DNA of 64,000 nucleotides from assembly GCA_026119935.1 (NCBI GenBank), contig JALRMH010000016.1, positions 675,694-739,693 of the forward strand, written 5' to 3'. The notes beneath the pieces are model-generated. The model saw nothing but the letters and a program-made list of their open reading frames with translations. It made no database searches and was not told the DNA's origin. How positions within the stretch are numbered: the first letter of the stretch is position 1; every line of letters begins with the position of its first letter. This document shows, piece by piece, positions 1 through 10,919 of this stretch. The translations under genes were made by a program, and so were the position numbers. This DNA is from Endothia cerciana. Its lineage: Eukaryota > Ascomycota > Sordariomycetes > Diaporthales > Cryphonectriaceae.

Positions 1-768
1 CACAGATCGCCTCTGGCAAGAAGCGAGCGGGCAACTTGGTAGGCGCGGCCATCGACACCGAGGCCGGCAAGGCCTCAGGCCTCGACCCCGTCTACGCGGC
101 CAAGGCGCAGCTGCTGAATGAGGCCCTTCTCGACATCGGCATGGGCCGGTACCAGTGGTTTCTAGTTGTTGCCACGGCAGTAGCTTGGTTTCTAGACGAG
201 GTAGGCCGAGTCTTGTGCTATCCCCTTGTTCCTCACCCAGACGACATTCGATACTGACACCGACCGCCGTGGTCAGTTCTGGCTGGCCTCTTTTACCATC
301 ATCCTCCCGGCCGCCTCCAACGAGGCACAGTTCTTCTACTCGTACCAGAACCCCACCGGCCTCATGATCAGCGCCTCGGCCGGCCTGGCCCTCGGCGCCG
401 TCATGTGGCCGGTGATGTCCGACCTCTTCGGCCGCAAGCAGATGTTCACGGCGACCGTGGTCCTCATGGGGATGGCAGGCCTCGTCGGTGCGGGCATGGC
501 CGCGTTCACGGGCCTCTGCGTCGTCGGCTTTGTCGTCGGGTTCGCCGTCGGTGGCAACCAGGCCGTCGCCGCCATCTACCTCGTCGAGTCCGTCCCCGCG
601 AGCCACGCGTGGCTCGTCGCCGCGCAGGGCGTCTCCTGGGGGCTCGGGCAGCTGGTCGCGTACGCCGTCGGCTGGGCGTTCGTCGAGCAGTTCACCTGCG
701 GGACCGGGCCGGACGCGGCGTCGACGGCGTCGTCGTTCAGTAGGAGGCAGAGCCACGGCGGCGGCGGT

Positions 769-808
<40 letters not shown>

Positions 809-1758
809 CCAGCCCGTCCAGCTCGTGCCACTACGTCTCCAACAAGGGCTGGCGGTACACCTGGTGGTGCTTCGGCTGCATCACGCTGTTCCTCTACCTC
901 CTCCGCTTCTCCCTGCGCATGTATGAGACGCCCAAGTCCCTCCTCGCCCGGCGCCGCGACGACGAGGCCGTCCAGACGACGCGGGACATCGCCCACGCCA
1001 GCGGGCAGATCACCTGGCTGAACGAGGCGGCCTTCGCGCGGGTCGAGTCGTCCCTGATCACGGAGGAGGAGGACGACGACGACGACGCCGCCGCCGACGC
1101 CGAGAGGGGCCCGCGGCCCGTCATCAGGCGCGGGGTGGGCGCCTGTTCCAGGTCGGTCGCGGCGGCGCTCGGGCCGCTCGGACTTGCCTCCCTCGTGCTG
1201 CTCTGGGCCGCGGTCGGCCTCACGTTCACGCTGCAGGGCCAGTTCCTCCAGCCGTACCTCGAGACCAGGGGCGTCACGCCGGTGACCCCGACCACGGTCA
1301 CCCGGCCGTACTGGTTCAGCCGGCAGGTGTACGTCTCGATCTGCGCCATCCCGGGCCCCCTCGTGGCGGCCATACTCGCCGAGGCCAAGTTCCTGGGCCG
1401 CAGGCGGGCGGGCGCGCTCCTGTCCCTGCTCTCCGGCGTCCTGATGCTCGCCTCCACCGCGTCGGGGTCGAGGGGCGCGCTGCTGGCGTTCGAGTGCGTC
1501 CTATCGTTCCTGGAGTACGCGCTGCTGGCGGTCCTCACCCTGTACACCGTCGAGGCGTTCGGCGCGCCCGTCCGCGGCGCCGGCGTCGCGGCCGCGGGGC
1601 TCAGCTGGCGGCTCTTCGGCCTGGTCGCCTGGATCATCGCCGGGTACAGCTCGAGCGCGAGCGGTGCGGCCGTGTGGTTCTCGGGGGCGCTCTCCGTGGT
1701 CGTGACCACGGTCTGGATCCTGCTGCCCAAGGAGACCCGGGCCAGGGCCGCGGCGTAA
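1..1758 (+). CDS. MFS transporter, 5' end outside window
   Basis: Plasma-membrane major facilitator transporter; substrate not determinable. The frame is open from base 3, so the start lies before the window. Exons are <1-200 and 277-1758; the 76 nt phase-0 intron (201-276) has a GTAGGC donor, a CTGAC branch site and a CAG acceptor. Splicing joins MGRYQWFLVVATAVAWFLDE to FWLASFTII, the usual first membrane segment of this family, and SDLFGRKQMF is the MFS loop 2-3 signature. At least 559 residues are visible. The central region holds a Ser-rich insert with 13 AGC codons (769-807) and an acidic stretch EEEDDDDDAAAD near 1063-1095, both probably in cytoplasmic or extracellular loops. It converges tail to tail with the next transporter. 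The family assignment is firm; the substrate is unknown. Confidence 0.85.
769..807 (+). repeat. AGC trinucleotide repeat (13 units)
   Basis: Perfect run of AGC codons inside the MFS transporter, encoding polyserine in a loop. It is in frame, so length changes would not break the gene. Confidence 0.9.
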
Positions 1759-2083
1759 TACTACTAGGTGCCGCAGGTGCTGTTGTAGCTGGGCTGGGTA
1801 ATAACGGGGTGGAACGCCTGGTGTATGCGATGTAGTCTCAGCGCGCAGGAAATCTGGTCAGCGCGGGAGCAAGGTGCCGGGGCGAATATCTCTGTCCGCT
1901 TTTGGGTAATGAGAGTGAAATTGGAAGTTTTCGTAGGGTTAGATATGCTCTGCCAGATGTGGTTGTTCTGGTCGAGAAGGGTATCCATTTGCATGAGCGA
2001 TCATAGACCAATTTACATCACCCGACATGACATAACAATATTCAACAAGGTGCTGATCAGATGGTTTTACCGCCCTGTCGGCC

Positions 2084-4248
2084 TCAGACCATGTTGTGAG
2101 TCGTGGGCTTCTCCCCCTGCGCCTGCTCCAGGCGCCTGACCTCAGCAGCATCGGCCAGGTCCTCGTCGCTGAGCCCCATGCCCATCCTCTCCCGGCGGTG
2201 GATGGCCTGCTCGATCGTCTCCTCGTCCGCGATCTCGCGCACGTCGGCGTCGTGCGCGACCTCAAATTTGCGGCGCAGGTGCTCGGGCCCGAGGAACTGC
2301 ACGAGAATCCTGATCAGCTATCGCTCGAGGGGTCCGACGGCAGCAGACAGGGGGGGGGCAACTTACCGTTAGCAGTATGACGTAGGCGTAGACGCAGCCC
2401 ATGAAGATGCAGATAACCTTGCCGTAGTTATACCTCGGGGTCGACTTGCCGTCCTTCACCAGCGGCGGGAGCGGGAACCTCTCGCCAGTGGTCGCCTCGA
2501 TCGTCGAGCTCGCCGAGCTGACGAGGTTGCCGAGCTGGTAGGACGTGCCCACGACGAACGTGCGGAAGGCACCCGGGGACAGCTCCATCAGGTGGATCGG
2601 GATGACCCCCCACGCGCCCTGGACACAGAACTGCTCGAAGAAGGCGGCGGCTATGACGCGCTCGGTCGTCACGAAGGTGTACGGGTACAGGAGTGCGCCG
2701 CCGACAACGCAGGTGCAGATGATGCTCAGGCGCCGGCCGAAGCTCTGTGAGAGGTACCCGACCACGGTACCGCCGGTCATGGCGCCGAGGTTGGCGACGA
2801 CCTGGGTGACGGTCACGGCGTTCGCGCCGAATATGAACTGGTTCTCGAGCATCGTGGGGTAGAGGCTGGGCGGTCTTGGTCAGCTGAAAGCACCAAGGAG
2901 CATCACAAAGGGGGACAGGACGTACTCCTGGCTACCATGGCTCATGAAGTTGAACCCGGCCATCAGCAAGACGAGGTATGTAAGCAGCAGCCAGTGCCTC
3001 CTCAGCGCGACCTTTCCTTCAAGCACGAAAGTCTTGGAGACACTCGAGCCCTCGGCCTGGGCTATCCTCCGCACGGACTCCCGCTGCTGGTGCACATTCG
3101 TCTCCGGGAGCAGCAGCCGGTAGATGATGATGAGGACGGGCGGGCACGCGCCGAACCAGAACAGCGGGCGCCAGCCATGAGAGGTCGTGTTGACGAGACC
3201 GCGCGCGAATGCCGTCGCGAGCAGATACCCGAAGGCGTACCCCTGTTGAAGAATACCGCTCATCAGGCCTCGGGCCTCCTCTGGGAGGTCCTCGAGGGCG
3301 GTCGCGGCCGCATTGCCATAGAGACCCCCCATGGCAACCCCGAAGAGCGCGCGACAGGCGAGGAACTGCTGGTACGTCTGACAGAAGCCGGTCCCCTGTG
3401 CCGCTGTTAGCGACGTGTCCATTTCATATCATGGTGGGTGCCGCCTCTTCCAGCCCGTGCGACAAAGGTCAACATTATCAGATGCCAGCACCATGTCCCA
3501 CCGAGCGCGTCTCCCACAGGTCCCATGGCCACTTCAGCCGCGACCGATCCGCCCGCGGCCAAAGAAACCTATTCACCTCCGCCGGAGTGGCGAGTTCCCT
3601 CACTTACTAGCTCAAGAATAATGAACAGGATGTTGTTGACGATGAAGGGCCACTTTCTCCCGAAGCGATCGGCGGCGATACCGAAAAGGATAGAGCCCAC
3701 GGCTGCGAAACGGCGCTGTTAGCTCGGAACTGGTCTCAGGCATATGGGGAGGGGTGCGGGAGCCTTACATCGAAACAACAGCACCAGGGTAATTCCCCAG
3801 GTGATCTCGGCGACAGTCTTGTCGAAGGTCGCGGCAAGGTCGCTCGTGGTCAGGGAGACGGTGAAGAAGTCAAAGGCGTCCCAGGTCTGCAGCACAACCG
3901 GTCAGTGTTCTGGGTGCGGGCGGCGGACGCAGCGAAGACGGCATGGATGAAGAGCCCTGGCCTGCCTGGAGGGAGAGCCTGGAGCCGGAGACGTACCCAG
4001 CCGAAGAAGCCAACACCGAAGAAGGCCCAGTGGTGGGCACTGAGCATCCCGATCAGCCTGAAGGGGTTCTGCAGCCTGGTTATGGGGGGCTTCAGGCTGG
4101 TGAAGCGTGTGCCGATATATTGCATGGCGGACATGCCATGGTGAGGCGGATCGTCCGTCTGGTGGCCAGCAATGGCGCCCTCGCCCTCCGGATGCGGGTA
4201 GGTGGGAGGCTGGCCATGTTCGGCGGTGGCCTTCTCGTGGTCCGCCAT
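2084..4248 (-). CDS. JEN-type monocarboxylate/dicarboxylate transporter
   Basis: Proton-coupled carboxylate permease of the plasma membrane (family of yeast Jen1: lactate, pyruvate, acetate, dicarboxylates), MFS superfamily. Six exons: 4248-3997, 3886-3769, 3702-3608, 3395-2926, 2865-2367 and 2296-2084, giving 548 residues, a normal family length. All five introns have GT donors and CAG acceptors and the phases fit. Spliced motifs include TWDAFDFFTVSLT (membrane segment 1), AADRFGRKWPF, CRALFGVAMGGLYGNAA and QQGYAFGYLLATAFARGLVN, all typical of the family. The middle segment keeps FNFMSHGSQD, matching the known NXX[S/T]HX[S/T]QDXXXT signature thought to be in the translocation path. The N-terminus is hydrophilic, as in Jen proteins. 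In other fungi such genes are induced by carboxylates and repressed by glucose; no regulator site was identified here. Confidence 0.92.
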
Positions 4249-4871
4249 GTTCGATGCGCCGAGCTGCGTCTTCGCTGGATGGAAGGTGAGATGCTGTGGC
4301 AGCGGTCAGGCAGATATAGGATACGGCAGTGTGAGAGGACCCTCCCCTGGTCGTGAGGGTGGACAAAAGGGACCTTGACAGCTTCAAATACCAGCCGACG
4401 AGCTGGTAAACTGGATGGTATGGGTCGCTGTGCGGGGTTGCATCAGTCAGTACTAAGTAGGATCAGGGAAAACTAATGCAGCTGAGATTCCAAGGGTGCC
4501 GCGCCAGTGAAGGCTATACACAGTTGGGTAAAGGCTGAGCGAGGCCTGCTGGGGTTGTCTCATCCTCCTGGGAGGGACTTGCCATGCCCAACTGCATCTC
4601 ACTGTACCAAAGAATGACCCGTCCGCTTGCTAATTCCGCTTGAGGCTAGGGGCCCATGGCTCGCCTGTAGACATGCTATAGTAGTATGGTATGGCCCTCT
4701 GCCACATCCTGCTCCGTATGGCCGCAAGCCCTATGATGGGTATGGGGTATGACTATATGGGTCCCCTCCTCTCACTGTCTTCGTGCCATCGTCATAGTAT
4801 CCTGTCAGAATCAACACCCTCCTCGGTCATCCTTCAAAAGTTCAGGTGACCGCCCCGCGGTAGCTGATGGG

Positions 4872-4908
<37 letters not shown>

Positions 4909-4909
4909 C
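4872..4909 (+). repeat. TGGC tetranucleotide microsatellite
   Basis: About 9.5 perfect copies of TGGC, 620-660 bp upstream of the carboxylate transporter start. Confidence 0.95.
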
Positions 4910-5180
4910 ATTCCCAAGGTCGGCTGTCCAAGGGTCATCGTCCTCCCCAAGCAAGACCCAGGCAGAAGGCAAGGGTGCTGCCAGCGCCTCGGCGAACCCC
5001 GCATGATATTAACCCCAGACGAGATGCGGAGAACCCCCTGTCACACATCCATCCAAGCAGAGGACTTTTGAAGGACTCTCACGAGGATGGGGTTCACAAG
5101 TGCCACCCTCCGGCATGGCTGGCATGGGCTTGGACCCGTCGACCCATCCTAGCGGCGCCGCCCCCCGCCTTACTGGGTGG

Positions 5181-5225
5181 CCTGGGGAGCCTGGGGAGCC
5201 TGGGGAGCCTGGGGAGCCTGGGGAG
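5181..5225 (+). repeat. CCTGGGGAG minisatellite (5 units)
   Basis: Five perfect 9 bp units in tandem, roughly 0.95 kb upstream of the carboxylate transporter. In one frame it would read Gly-Glu-Pro or Gly-Ser-Pro repeats, but no gene is supported there. Confidence 0.95.
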
Positions 5226-6084
5226 GCACGAGGGGAAGGGATGATGACTCGTGACGGAGCGCCATCTGGGGAAAAGCCTTTTGCCCTCGCGGATATGACG
5301 ACGGCCTTACGAGGAGGATCAGAGGCCCAGCGCGCATTGCTTGATACATGGTGCATTGCTCTCCCTCTCTCCCGCCGTGCGCCTTGGGCCTCCAGCCGCG
5401 GCTGTCGTCCCGGTGTCACCCGTCCTCGTGTCATCCCGGCCCTCCTCGGTCTTCAGGCCTGTTCAACGTTCCATTAGACCGTACCCGATCCTGGGTCCTG
5501 AAGCCATGGGATCGGGACCGCTGGGGATTGGCTGCTTGCTGCATGGGAAGGATTCGTGGGGGTCCACGGCACCACAGCCCGAGCAGCACCTCGTACGCGT
5601 GTTACTATGGTACGAACTAAGGTGGTGACAGCCAGAGGGACGACGGGGTGCTTCGCAAGGTATGACGCCGTTGTTCCTTCAGTTCGCTGGCTCCACTTCT
5701 GATAGCGCGCAGGATTCCCGGGGTATGAAAGTACCATACATAGTACCTGTGGACCAAAGGAGGAAATTCTTACCGACTGCCTCAGACCGACTATGTATCT
5801 CGCGGCAGGGACACCGACTGACTGGTGAGGGAATGCCTCATCGTTCAGACTGGTATTCACCCTCATGGTTCACTGAGGTCCATTCCTGCATATATCAATT
5901 GACAGTTGGAGGGGGGGGGGGGTTGTGGTCCGGGGGCATTGGCTAATTCCGAATCTGTATTCGAGATCATGGACATTGCGTGTATCTTTTGCCCTCCTTC
6001 TATAGTGTGTTTCTAGGTGATGGTACAAGCCCAGTCTGGGCCAAGGACTTGGGTTGTTTCGGTGAAAATTGTCGCGGGCCTGGG

Positions 6085-8325
6085 TCAGGCTTGCTGCCTT
6101 TCGGCATCGCGCGACTTGCCCTGCTCGTTCATGTCGCCATCGCACGCCGTGGCCGGCTGCGGCCCGTGAAGGGCCTCATCCTTGCGCTCGAGCTCCTTCT
6201 CCATCTCGTCAGCCTCGTCATCGGCGGACCTGCCCTCCGCCTCGCTCCTCTCACGTGCTTCCCCTTCCTCCTTCTCCTGGCGCCTGAGCTTCTTCAGCTG
6301 CAGCTCGACGACACCAGCATCGATATCCTCCAGCTTCAGCTTCTGCAGGACCGAGCCGACCAGAAAGCGATACTGGGTGTGCCCGACGACGAGATCGGAT
6401 ACATCCACGTTCTCAATCCCCCCAACGTCGGGGATGGCCTGTAGACCGGCAATCCCGTACTGCAAGCTGTTCGCGCGGTATAGGAGGGCAAGGAGGTAGT
6501 CTTTGCTCGAGTACACGTTGACAACCCTGCCGGCCACTACAGACCGGATCCGGCGCCACAGCAAGGGGTCGGACGGGACCGGCCCCCCAATCAAGCAGAC
6601 CGACTCGACCAGTCCAAACGCCTTGCGGTTTGCCAGCTCGCCCAGGCACGAGTACACCACCCTTGCGCCAAGCGAGTACCCAATGAGTGTCACAGGCCTC
6701 TCGCCCTGGACCTTGTTGATCAGTGCATCGGCGAGCACGACACCCGCCTTCTCGCTTCGCGCCATGGCGACGCTGAACGGGTTGTCGATGATGCGGGAGG
6801 CCTTGGCGAGACCGTAGGGCAGGACGAGGGCGGAAGCCAGGGACGCGAAGATGGTCCGGCTCAGTATCTCCTTCTTCGCGAAGCTCCAGGCGTAGCTCTT
6901 GATGTATGTGTTGATGGCGTGGCCGAGGCGGAGAAGCGCCTTGAGCTCCCAGCGTAGGGCAAAGGCCTCGGTGCTGTGCCCGCTTATGACTTGCCAGGGC
7001 AGCACTACCTCGTGCTCCTGCGCGAGCCAGCCTGAGATCCCGACCGCCACGCGGAGGTGTCGTGCGTTCTTGTCGTCGTGACTGCCTCGCTGGAAAAGAG
7101 AGGGCTTGTTGACGGGCAGGAAAGCAAAGTCCTCCACCTCTTTGGCGTATTCGTCAACCATTTTCCCTGTCATCCGACCGCCGTAGGCGCCAAAGAGCAC
7201 ACCAACAAGTGGCGCCGAGCCTGCCAGAGCCCCGAGATACCCGGCAGTCGCAGTAGCCCCGAGGCCGAGGCCACCCATCACGCTGCCAACGCCGGCGGCG
7301 AGCAACGGTGCTGCGAGGCCACCTGTGACCCCGATGAGGACAGCCCCAGCCACGGCACCGAGGCCAACCTTCCACTTCCTTGCCGTCGAATTTTCCGCTA
7401 CCTTCTTCTTGGTCTCCTCATCGGCATTCATCTGCTGCTTGGCCACCTCGAGAAGGCCCTTGGCAGTGGACATCTCGTCCTGGGCCAGAATGTCTGCTGA
7501 CAGACCGAGAGAGCTCGTCAGGCGCAGCATCAACACCCGGGATTCAGCTGGGTATGACTCGAGCCCCAACAACAGAAGCAGTATCGAATGCATGATTAGG
7601 ATCCGTCGAGCATCACTAAGGTCTCGGAGAGGTGTCTCCAGCGGTGGAAAGATCTGCTGCAAGTGCTCTTGTCCATCGTTGCTCGCGACTGGCTGCTCCC
7701 GGCTCGATGGGCGGGATGCTTGCTCCGGCCGGGCGGTGCCATCGTCTCCCTCTCGGTGGTTGACTGCCTCTCCAACCCTCTGCAGGACCTTGTCTCGCCA
7801 GTCATCAAAATGGCCGAGAGAGGCACCCTTCAGCTCCACATTCTCGGGCTTTGAAAGGTCCCTTCGGCGGTTCGCCAGGGCTTTCCGCTTTTTCTCTTCC
7901 CTCTTCTGGACTGCGTCTGCATCCTCCGCACTAGGGCCTTTGAACTCCGGCTCGTTCCCTTCTGGCCTATCCTTTTTCCTCTCCTCCGTCTCCTCGTCTG
8001 TCACGGCGAGAGTCACGGGGTCTGTAGCCTTCGACGAGGCCTCCACCGCTGGTTTTGTTTCGACCTTCACAGCCTCGTCATCCTGGGGCTGGTCTGGTGA
8101 GGATCCAATCCTCAGTGGTGTGCTGACCTCGGTTTTATTCGGGTCAAAGGTGTCGAGGATCTGTGTCCGCATGCCCTCCATCAGGTCTGCGATAAGAAGC
8201 AGCAGGTTCGCTCTATCCTCGCGCGTGGGGAGGACGGTGGTGAGAGACTCTCCCTGGCCATCGCTGCCCTCCTTGTGATCGGGGACCTCCCCTCGTTCCG
8301 TCAGGTTCTTTAGCCTGGACAACAT
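6085..8325 (-). CDS. DUF726 / TMCO4-like alpha/beta-hydrolase membrane protein
   Basis: Uncharacterised hydrolase-fold membrane protein of the DUF726 family (human TMCO4; yeast YFL034W/MIL1). Single exon, 746 residues. The N-terminal third is charged and low in complexity. A Gly/Ala-rich hydrophobic hairpin follows at about residues 325-400 (LGAVAGAVLIGVTGGLAAPL, GLGATATAGYLGALAGSAPL). The catalytic-type domain holds the nucleophile elbow GYSLGARVVY (Ser near residue 550), then SVCLIGGPVP and NVYSSKDYLLALLYR, and GHTQYRF near the end supplies a candidate His. The C-terminal tail (QEKEEGEARERSEAEGR) is a charged helix. The start is the first ATG of the frame. A telomere-like motif lies 158 bp upstream. 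The substrate is unknown in the family. Confidence 0.85.
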   Translation of the reverse strand: MLSRLKNLTERGEVPDHKEGSDGQGESLTTVLPTREDRANLLLLIADLMEGMRTQILDTFDPNKTEVSTPLRIGSSPDQPQDDEAVKVETKPAVEASSKATDPVTLAVTDEETEERKKDRPEGNEPEFKGPSAEDADAVQKREEKKRKALANRRRDLSKPENVELKGASLGHFDDWRDKVLQRVGEAVNHREGDDGTARPEQASRPSSREQPVASNDGQEHLQQIFPPLETPLRDLSDARRILIMHSILLLLLGLESYPAESRVLMLRLTSSLGLSADILAQDEMSTAKGLLEVAKQQMNADEETKKKVAENSTARKWKVGLGAVAGAVLIGVTGGLAAPLLAAGVGSVMGGLGLGATATAGYLGALAGSAPLVGVLFGAYGGRMTGKMVDEYAKEVEDFAFLPVNKPSLFQRGSHDDKNARHLRVAVGISGWLAQEHEVVLPWQVISGHSTEAFALRWELKALLRLGHAINTYIKSYAWSFAKKEILSRTIFASLASALVLPYGLAKASRIIDNPFSVAMARSEKAGVVLADALINKVQGERPVTLIGYSLGARVVYSCLGELANRKAFGLVESVCLIGGPVPSDPLLWRRIRSVVAGRVVNVYSSKDYLLALLYRANSLQYGIAGLQAIPDVGGIENVDVSDLVVGHTQYRFLVGSVLQKLKLEDIDAGVVELQLKKLRRQEKEEGEARERSEAEGRSADDEADEMEKELERKDEALHGPQPATACDGDMNEQGKSRDAERQQA

Positions 8326-8482
8326 CCTTCAGGATTCTCCTGGGCGGTCGGCGTGAAGCAATATTCAAAATAGTGACTGTCTTCTCATGTTGGTGGTTGT
8401 CCACATAACTAACCATTCCCCTCCCCTCAAAACACGTTGCGACTGGTGAGTGTGAGTGATGTCATGACCTCCCAGCCGAGCC

Positions 8483-8493
8483 AGGGTTAGGGT
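8483..8493 (-). promoter_or_regulatory. Telobox-like motif upstream of the DUF726 gene
   Basis: ACCCTAACCCT on the minus strand, 158 bp before the ATG. It is two near-copies of the fungal telomere hexamer, a known binding site type for Tbf1/Teb1-like Myb proteins; function here is inferred. Confidence 0.4.
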
Positions 8494-8908
8494 CTGCAGA
8501 GACCTTATTTCTACTCTCCTGCTCGAGAGATCGATCGTCAGGAAATATTGCTGCCTCTGAACAACGGTGTCGTACACGAAGCACCATGACGATTGTGGCA
8601 GTGCGAATCAAGAAAATCTAGAAATTTGGCCCAGACTAAATTAATCCCAGCACCGTGCAACGGTCTGTGTACGGCATGCAGCTAGGGATGAACGACCCCA
8701 ACCACTCCCAATCTTAACTGCCTCCTCGCCACGCTCGCCTACACGGCCCAACGGCCTGTAGCGCTGACCTCATGGCATCGTCATTTGTTGATTTTCCTAT
8801 CTCAACGAGACAAGCTGTACCACGCCTCATTATGCTAAATCAGGAACCGTATACGCACTCTGATGTCAGCGTCGAGAACTAGTGGTCATCCCAAGATGAA
8901 TTCTGGGG

Positions 8909-8916
8909 TTATATAA
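8909..8916 (+). promoter_or_regulatory. TATA box of the Gly-rich gene
   Basis: TTATATAA, 120 bp before the ATG at 9036; a good TATA element for a regulated fungal promoter. Inferred from sequence only. Confidence 0.45.
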
Positions 8917-9035
8917 CGGGCGATGCTCCCACGGTCAAGGCTTGAGGATCCATCAGAATCTAATCAAGCATCAGTCATTTGAGGCACACACCAATCTTCA
9001 GAATCAAAATCTCTCACGGTCTTCAAAGCGACAAC

Positions 9036-10284
9036 ATGGGTCTAGGAACTAAGATCAAGGACGCTCTTCGGGGTGACGAGCATGAACCCGAGTACGATGA
9101 TACACGCAAGTCACAAATGCCGGGTACTTTTGAGAACGACGGGCTCCAGCAAAGACACAGTGATGGGAAGCCGTACACCGCACCTCATGGTAGCCTGGTT
9201 GGAAAAGAGGGAAACACAGACACGGCCGGTGCAACCTCGGGTATGTTCACACTCCACGAAATCCCTCCGCGACAGCTTCCGCATACTCACACGTCGAGAA
9301 GGCCTAGCCACTTCTGGAAGACACCATGACAAGCTCCACAAGAATGTTGATGAGTATGAACCCTCCGGGGCCGGTCACGGCGCGTCAAAGCATGACCACC
9401 GATCAGTAGACTCGGGTGTTGGCCTGGGTGGCCCAACGTCCGCAAGGGATCCCGCTCAGAAAGACGCCGCGTACTGGGGCAACATGCCTCAGGGTGGCCA
9501 AGGAACGACCAGGGACCTGCCTGAGCACTCCGGCCTTCACGGGAACACTACGGCAACGTCGGGCGGTCACCAAGACAGCCGCCTCGCTGATCAGGCCGTG
9601 GGCGGCGGGTTGTACAATTCGGTGACGGGCGCGGGGAGCCAGGAGCATGCTGGGACACGGACCGGCCACCCCGGTGGTGTCACGGGTGACCCTCTGTCGT
9701 CCGGCAGCAAGGGAATTCCCGTGTCTGCTGGCAGTACCGACAACACATATGGCAGTACCAACAACACCTATGGCAGTACCGACAACTCCTATGACCACCA
9801 CAAGACTGGACTTCGAGGCGACGGGGCGCCCACATCCCGCAATGACCACACTGGAGCGGGTCTGGCAGGCACGAGCGCTGCTGGTGCTGCCGGATATGCG
9901 GCACACGAGTACGGCCATCAGGGACACAACAACACGGGCTATGGTAGTGGTAACACAGGCCACAGCGGTGGGCAACAGTCTGCAGCTACCGGCGCTCCGG
10001 CCCCGGGCATGCCGCACAGCAGCATGCTCGAGCCTGATCAGGGGCTGACAGGCTCAACGTCCCACCCCGGCAGCGGAGGCCTGGCGAGTGGCTCCACTGC
10101 CAATCCGGCCGCCGGCACAGCTTCATCTACGGAACCATCAGCGAGTGGCGCAGGTAGTAAGCCGGCATATTTCGGCCCTGGTCACGAGCGTTCCAAGATT
10201 CTTCACACGTGCGAGCACTGCGGGCGCGACAGCGACATCACCAAGTATTTCCGCCCGGACGTTGCATATCGAATTGACCAGTAG
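9036..10284 (+). CDS. Gly/Ser/Thr/His-rich low-complexity protein with CxxC tail
   Basis: Function unknown. Exon 1 is 9036-9240 (ATG opens MGLGTKIKDAL); the donor GTATGT is strong and of phase 1. Exon 2 most likely starts at 9308 after CTAG, giving 393 residues, but acceptors ending at 9298 and 9301 are also in frame and would only add codons. After the junction the protein is rich in Gly, Ser, Thr, His and Asn, with a short repeat of YGST units (9739-9795). The last 30 residues differ: they are ordered-looking, with HTCEHCGRDSDITKYF and then RPDVAYRIDQ, a possible single CxxC metal or disulfide site. There is no signal peptide, so it is probably an intracellular disordered protein. I recall similar proteins in other Sordariomycetes annotated only as hypothetical or cell-surface. 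The gene itself looks real because the intron and the conserved tail fit. Confidence 0.72.
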
Positions 10285-10919
10285 ATTTTGGGGTCAGGAA
10301 GGACGTGTGTACTATACGCTGCGCTATGTACAATGCAATGTTATCACGGTACTTTTCATAACTAACTATTCTATCATGCATCAAATCTGATATGTTGGAG
10401 TGGCCCGACGCCAATAAGTACAGTACCTGCTCTTGCGCGAGAACTCTTACGACACTAGATCACGCCCCAAACAGAACCCTAGTCTTTCACTTTCTTGCTT
10501 CTCCGACTGCTGCGAGACCTCGAAGAAGGAAGAGCCAGGTGTAACAGATACGATAGCAGCTATTTTAGAGGGCCCCCGGAGAAAAATTGCAAGCTACCTG
10601 TGAGCATTGTGATCCGGAGAGCGGGGAGCCTCAAACAGAGGCAAGATCAAAATCTGAGGTTGTTTTGGAAAGGGATCGTTTTGTTATGAATAAATCAGGC
10701 ACCGGGAGAGCTTGGTCCGCCGACCTAGCTGAGATAAACATGTCCAAAGCTATATATCGAAAGGCGGTTCATTTTCTTACTTTTGCCCTTCTTATTGGGG
10801 GGGGGGGGGGGGCCAGCCCTTGACTTGGTCAAATGACCCTAACCCTTTCCACTTCCTCCAGCGTCTCGCAAACGTCAGAATTTGATTCTGCTTCAAGGTT
10901 CCCACTCCACATCGGCAAA
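10285..10919. other. Intergenic with G16 run
   Basis: Spacer between the Gly-rich gene and the small acidic gene. It contains a G16 run (10797-10812) and a telobox-like motif (10836-10846). No gene seen. Confidence 0.5.
10836..10846 (+). promoter_or_regulatory. Telobox-like motif
   Basis: ACCCTAACCCT, 74 bp before the ATG at 10920. Its position favours 10920 over the upstream in-frame ATG at 10833 as the true start, since the motif would otherwise be coding. Confidence 0.4.

Larger units (their letters stand above)
4249..6084. other. Intergenic, upstream of the JEN transporter
   Basis: About 1.8 kb between the start of the carboxylate transporter and the 3' end of the DUF726 gene. It holds two short tandem repeats (4872-4909 and 5181-5225) and a G12 run (5911-5922). 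Open frames of 80-140 codons occur but show no family motif, intron logic or supporting start context; I see no gene. Confidence 0.6.
8326..9035. other. Divergent intergenic region
   Basis: About 710 bp between the divergent starts of the DUF726 gene and the Gly-rich gene, so it should hold both promoters. It contains a telobox-like motif and a TATA box. No open frame of note. Confidence 0.6.

Noticed and set aside
5009..5477. Frames reading Gly-Glu-Pro or Gly-Ser-Pro repeats
   Set aside because: Product of the 9 bp minisatellite; no start context or domain.
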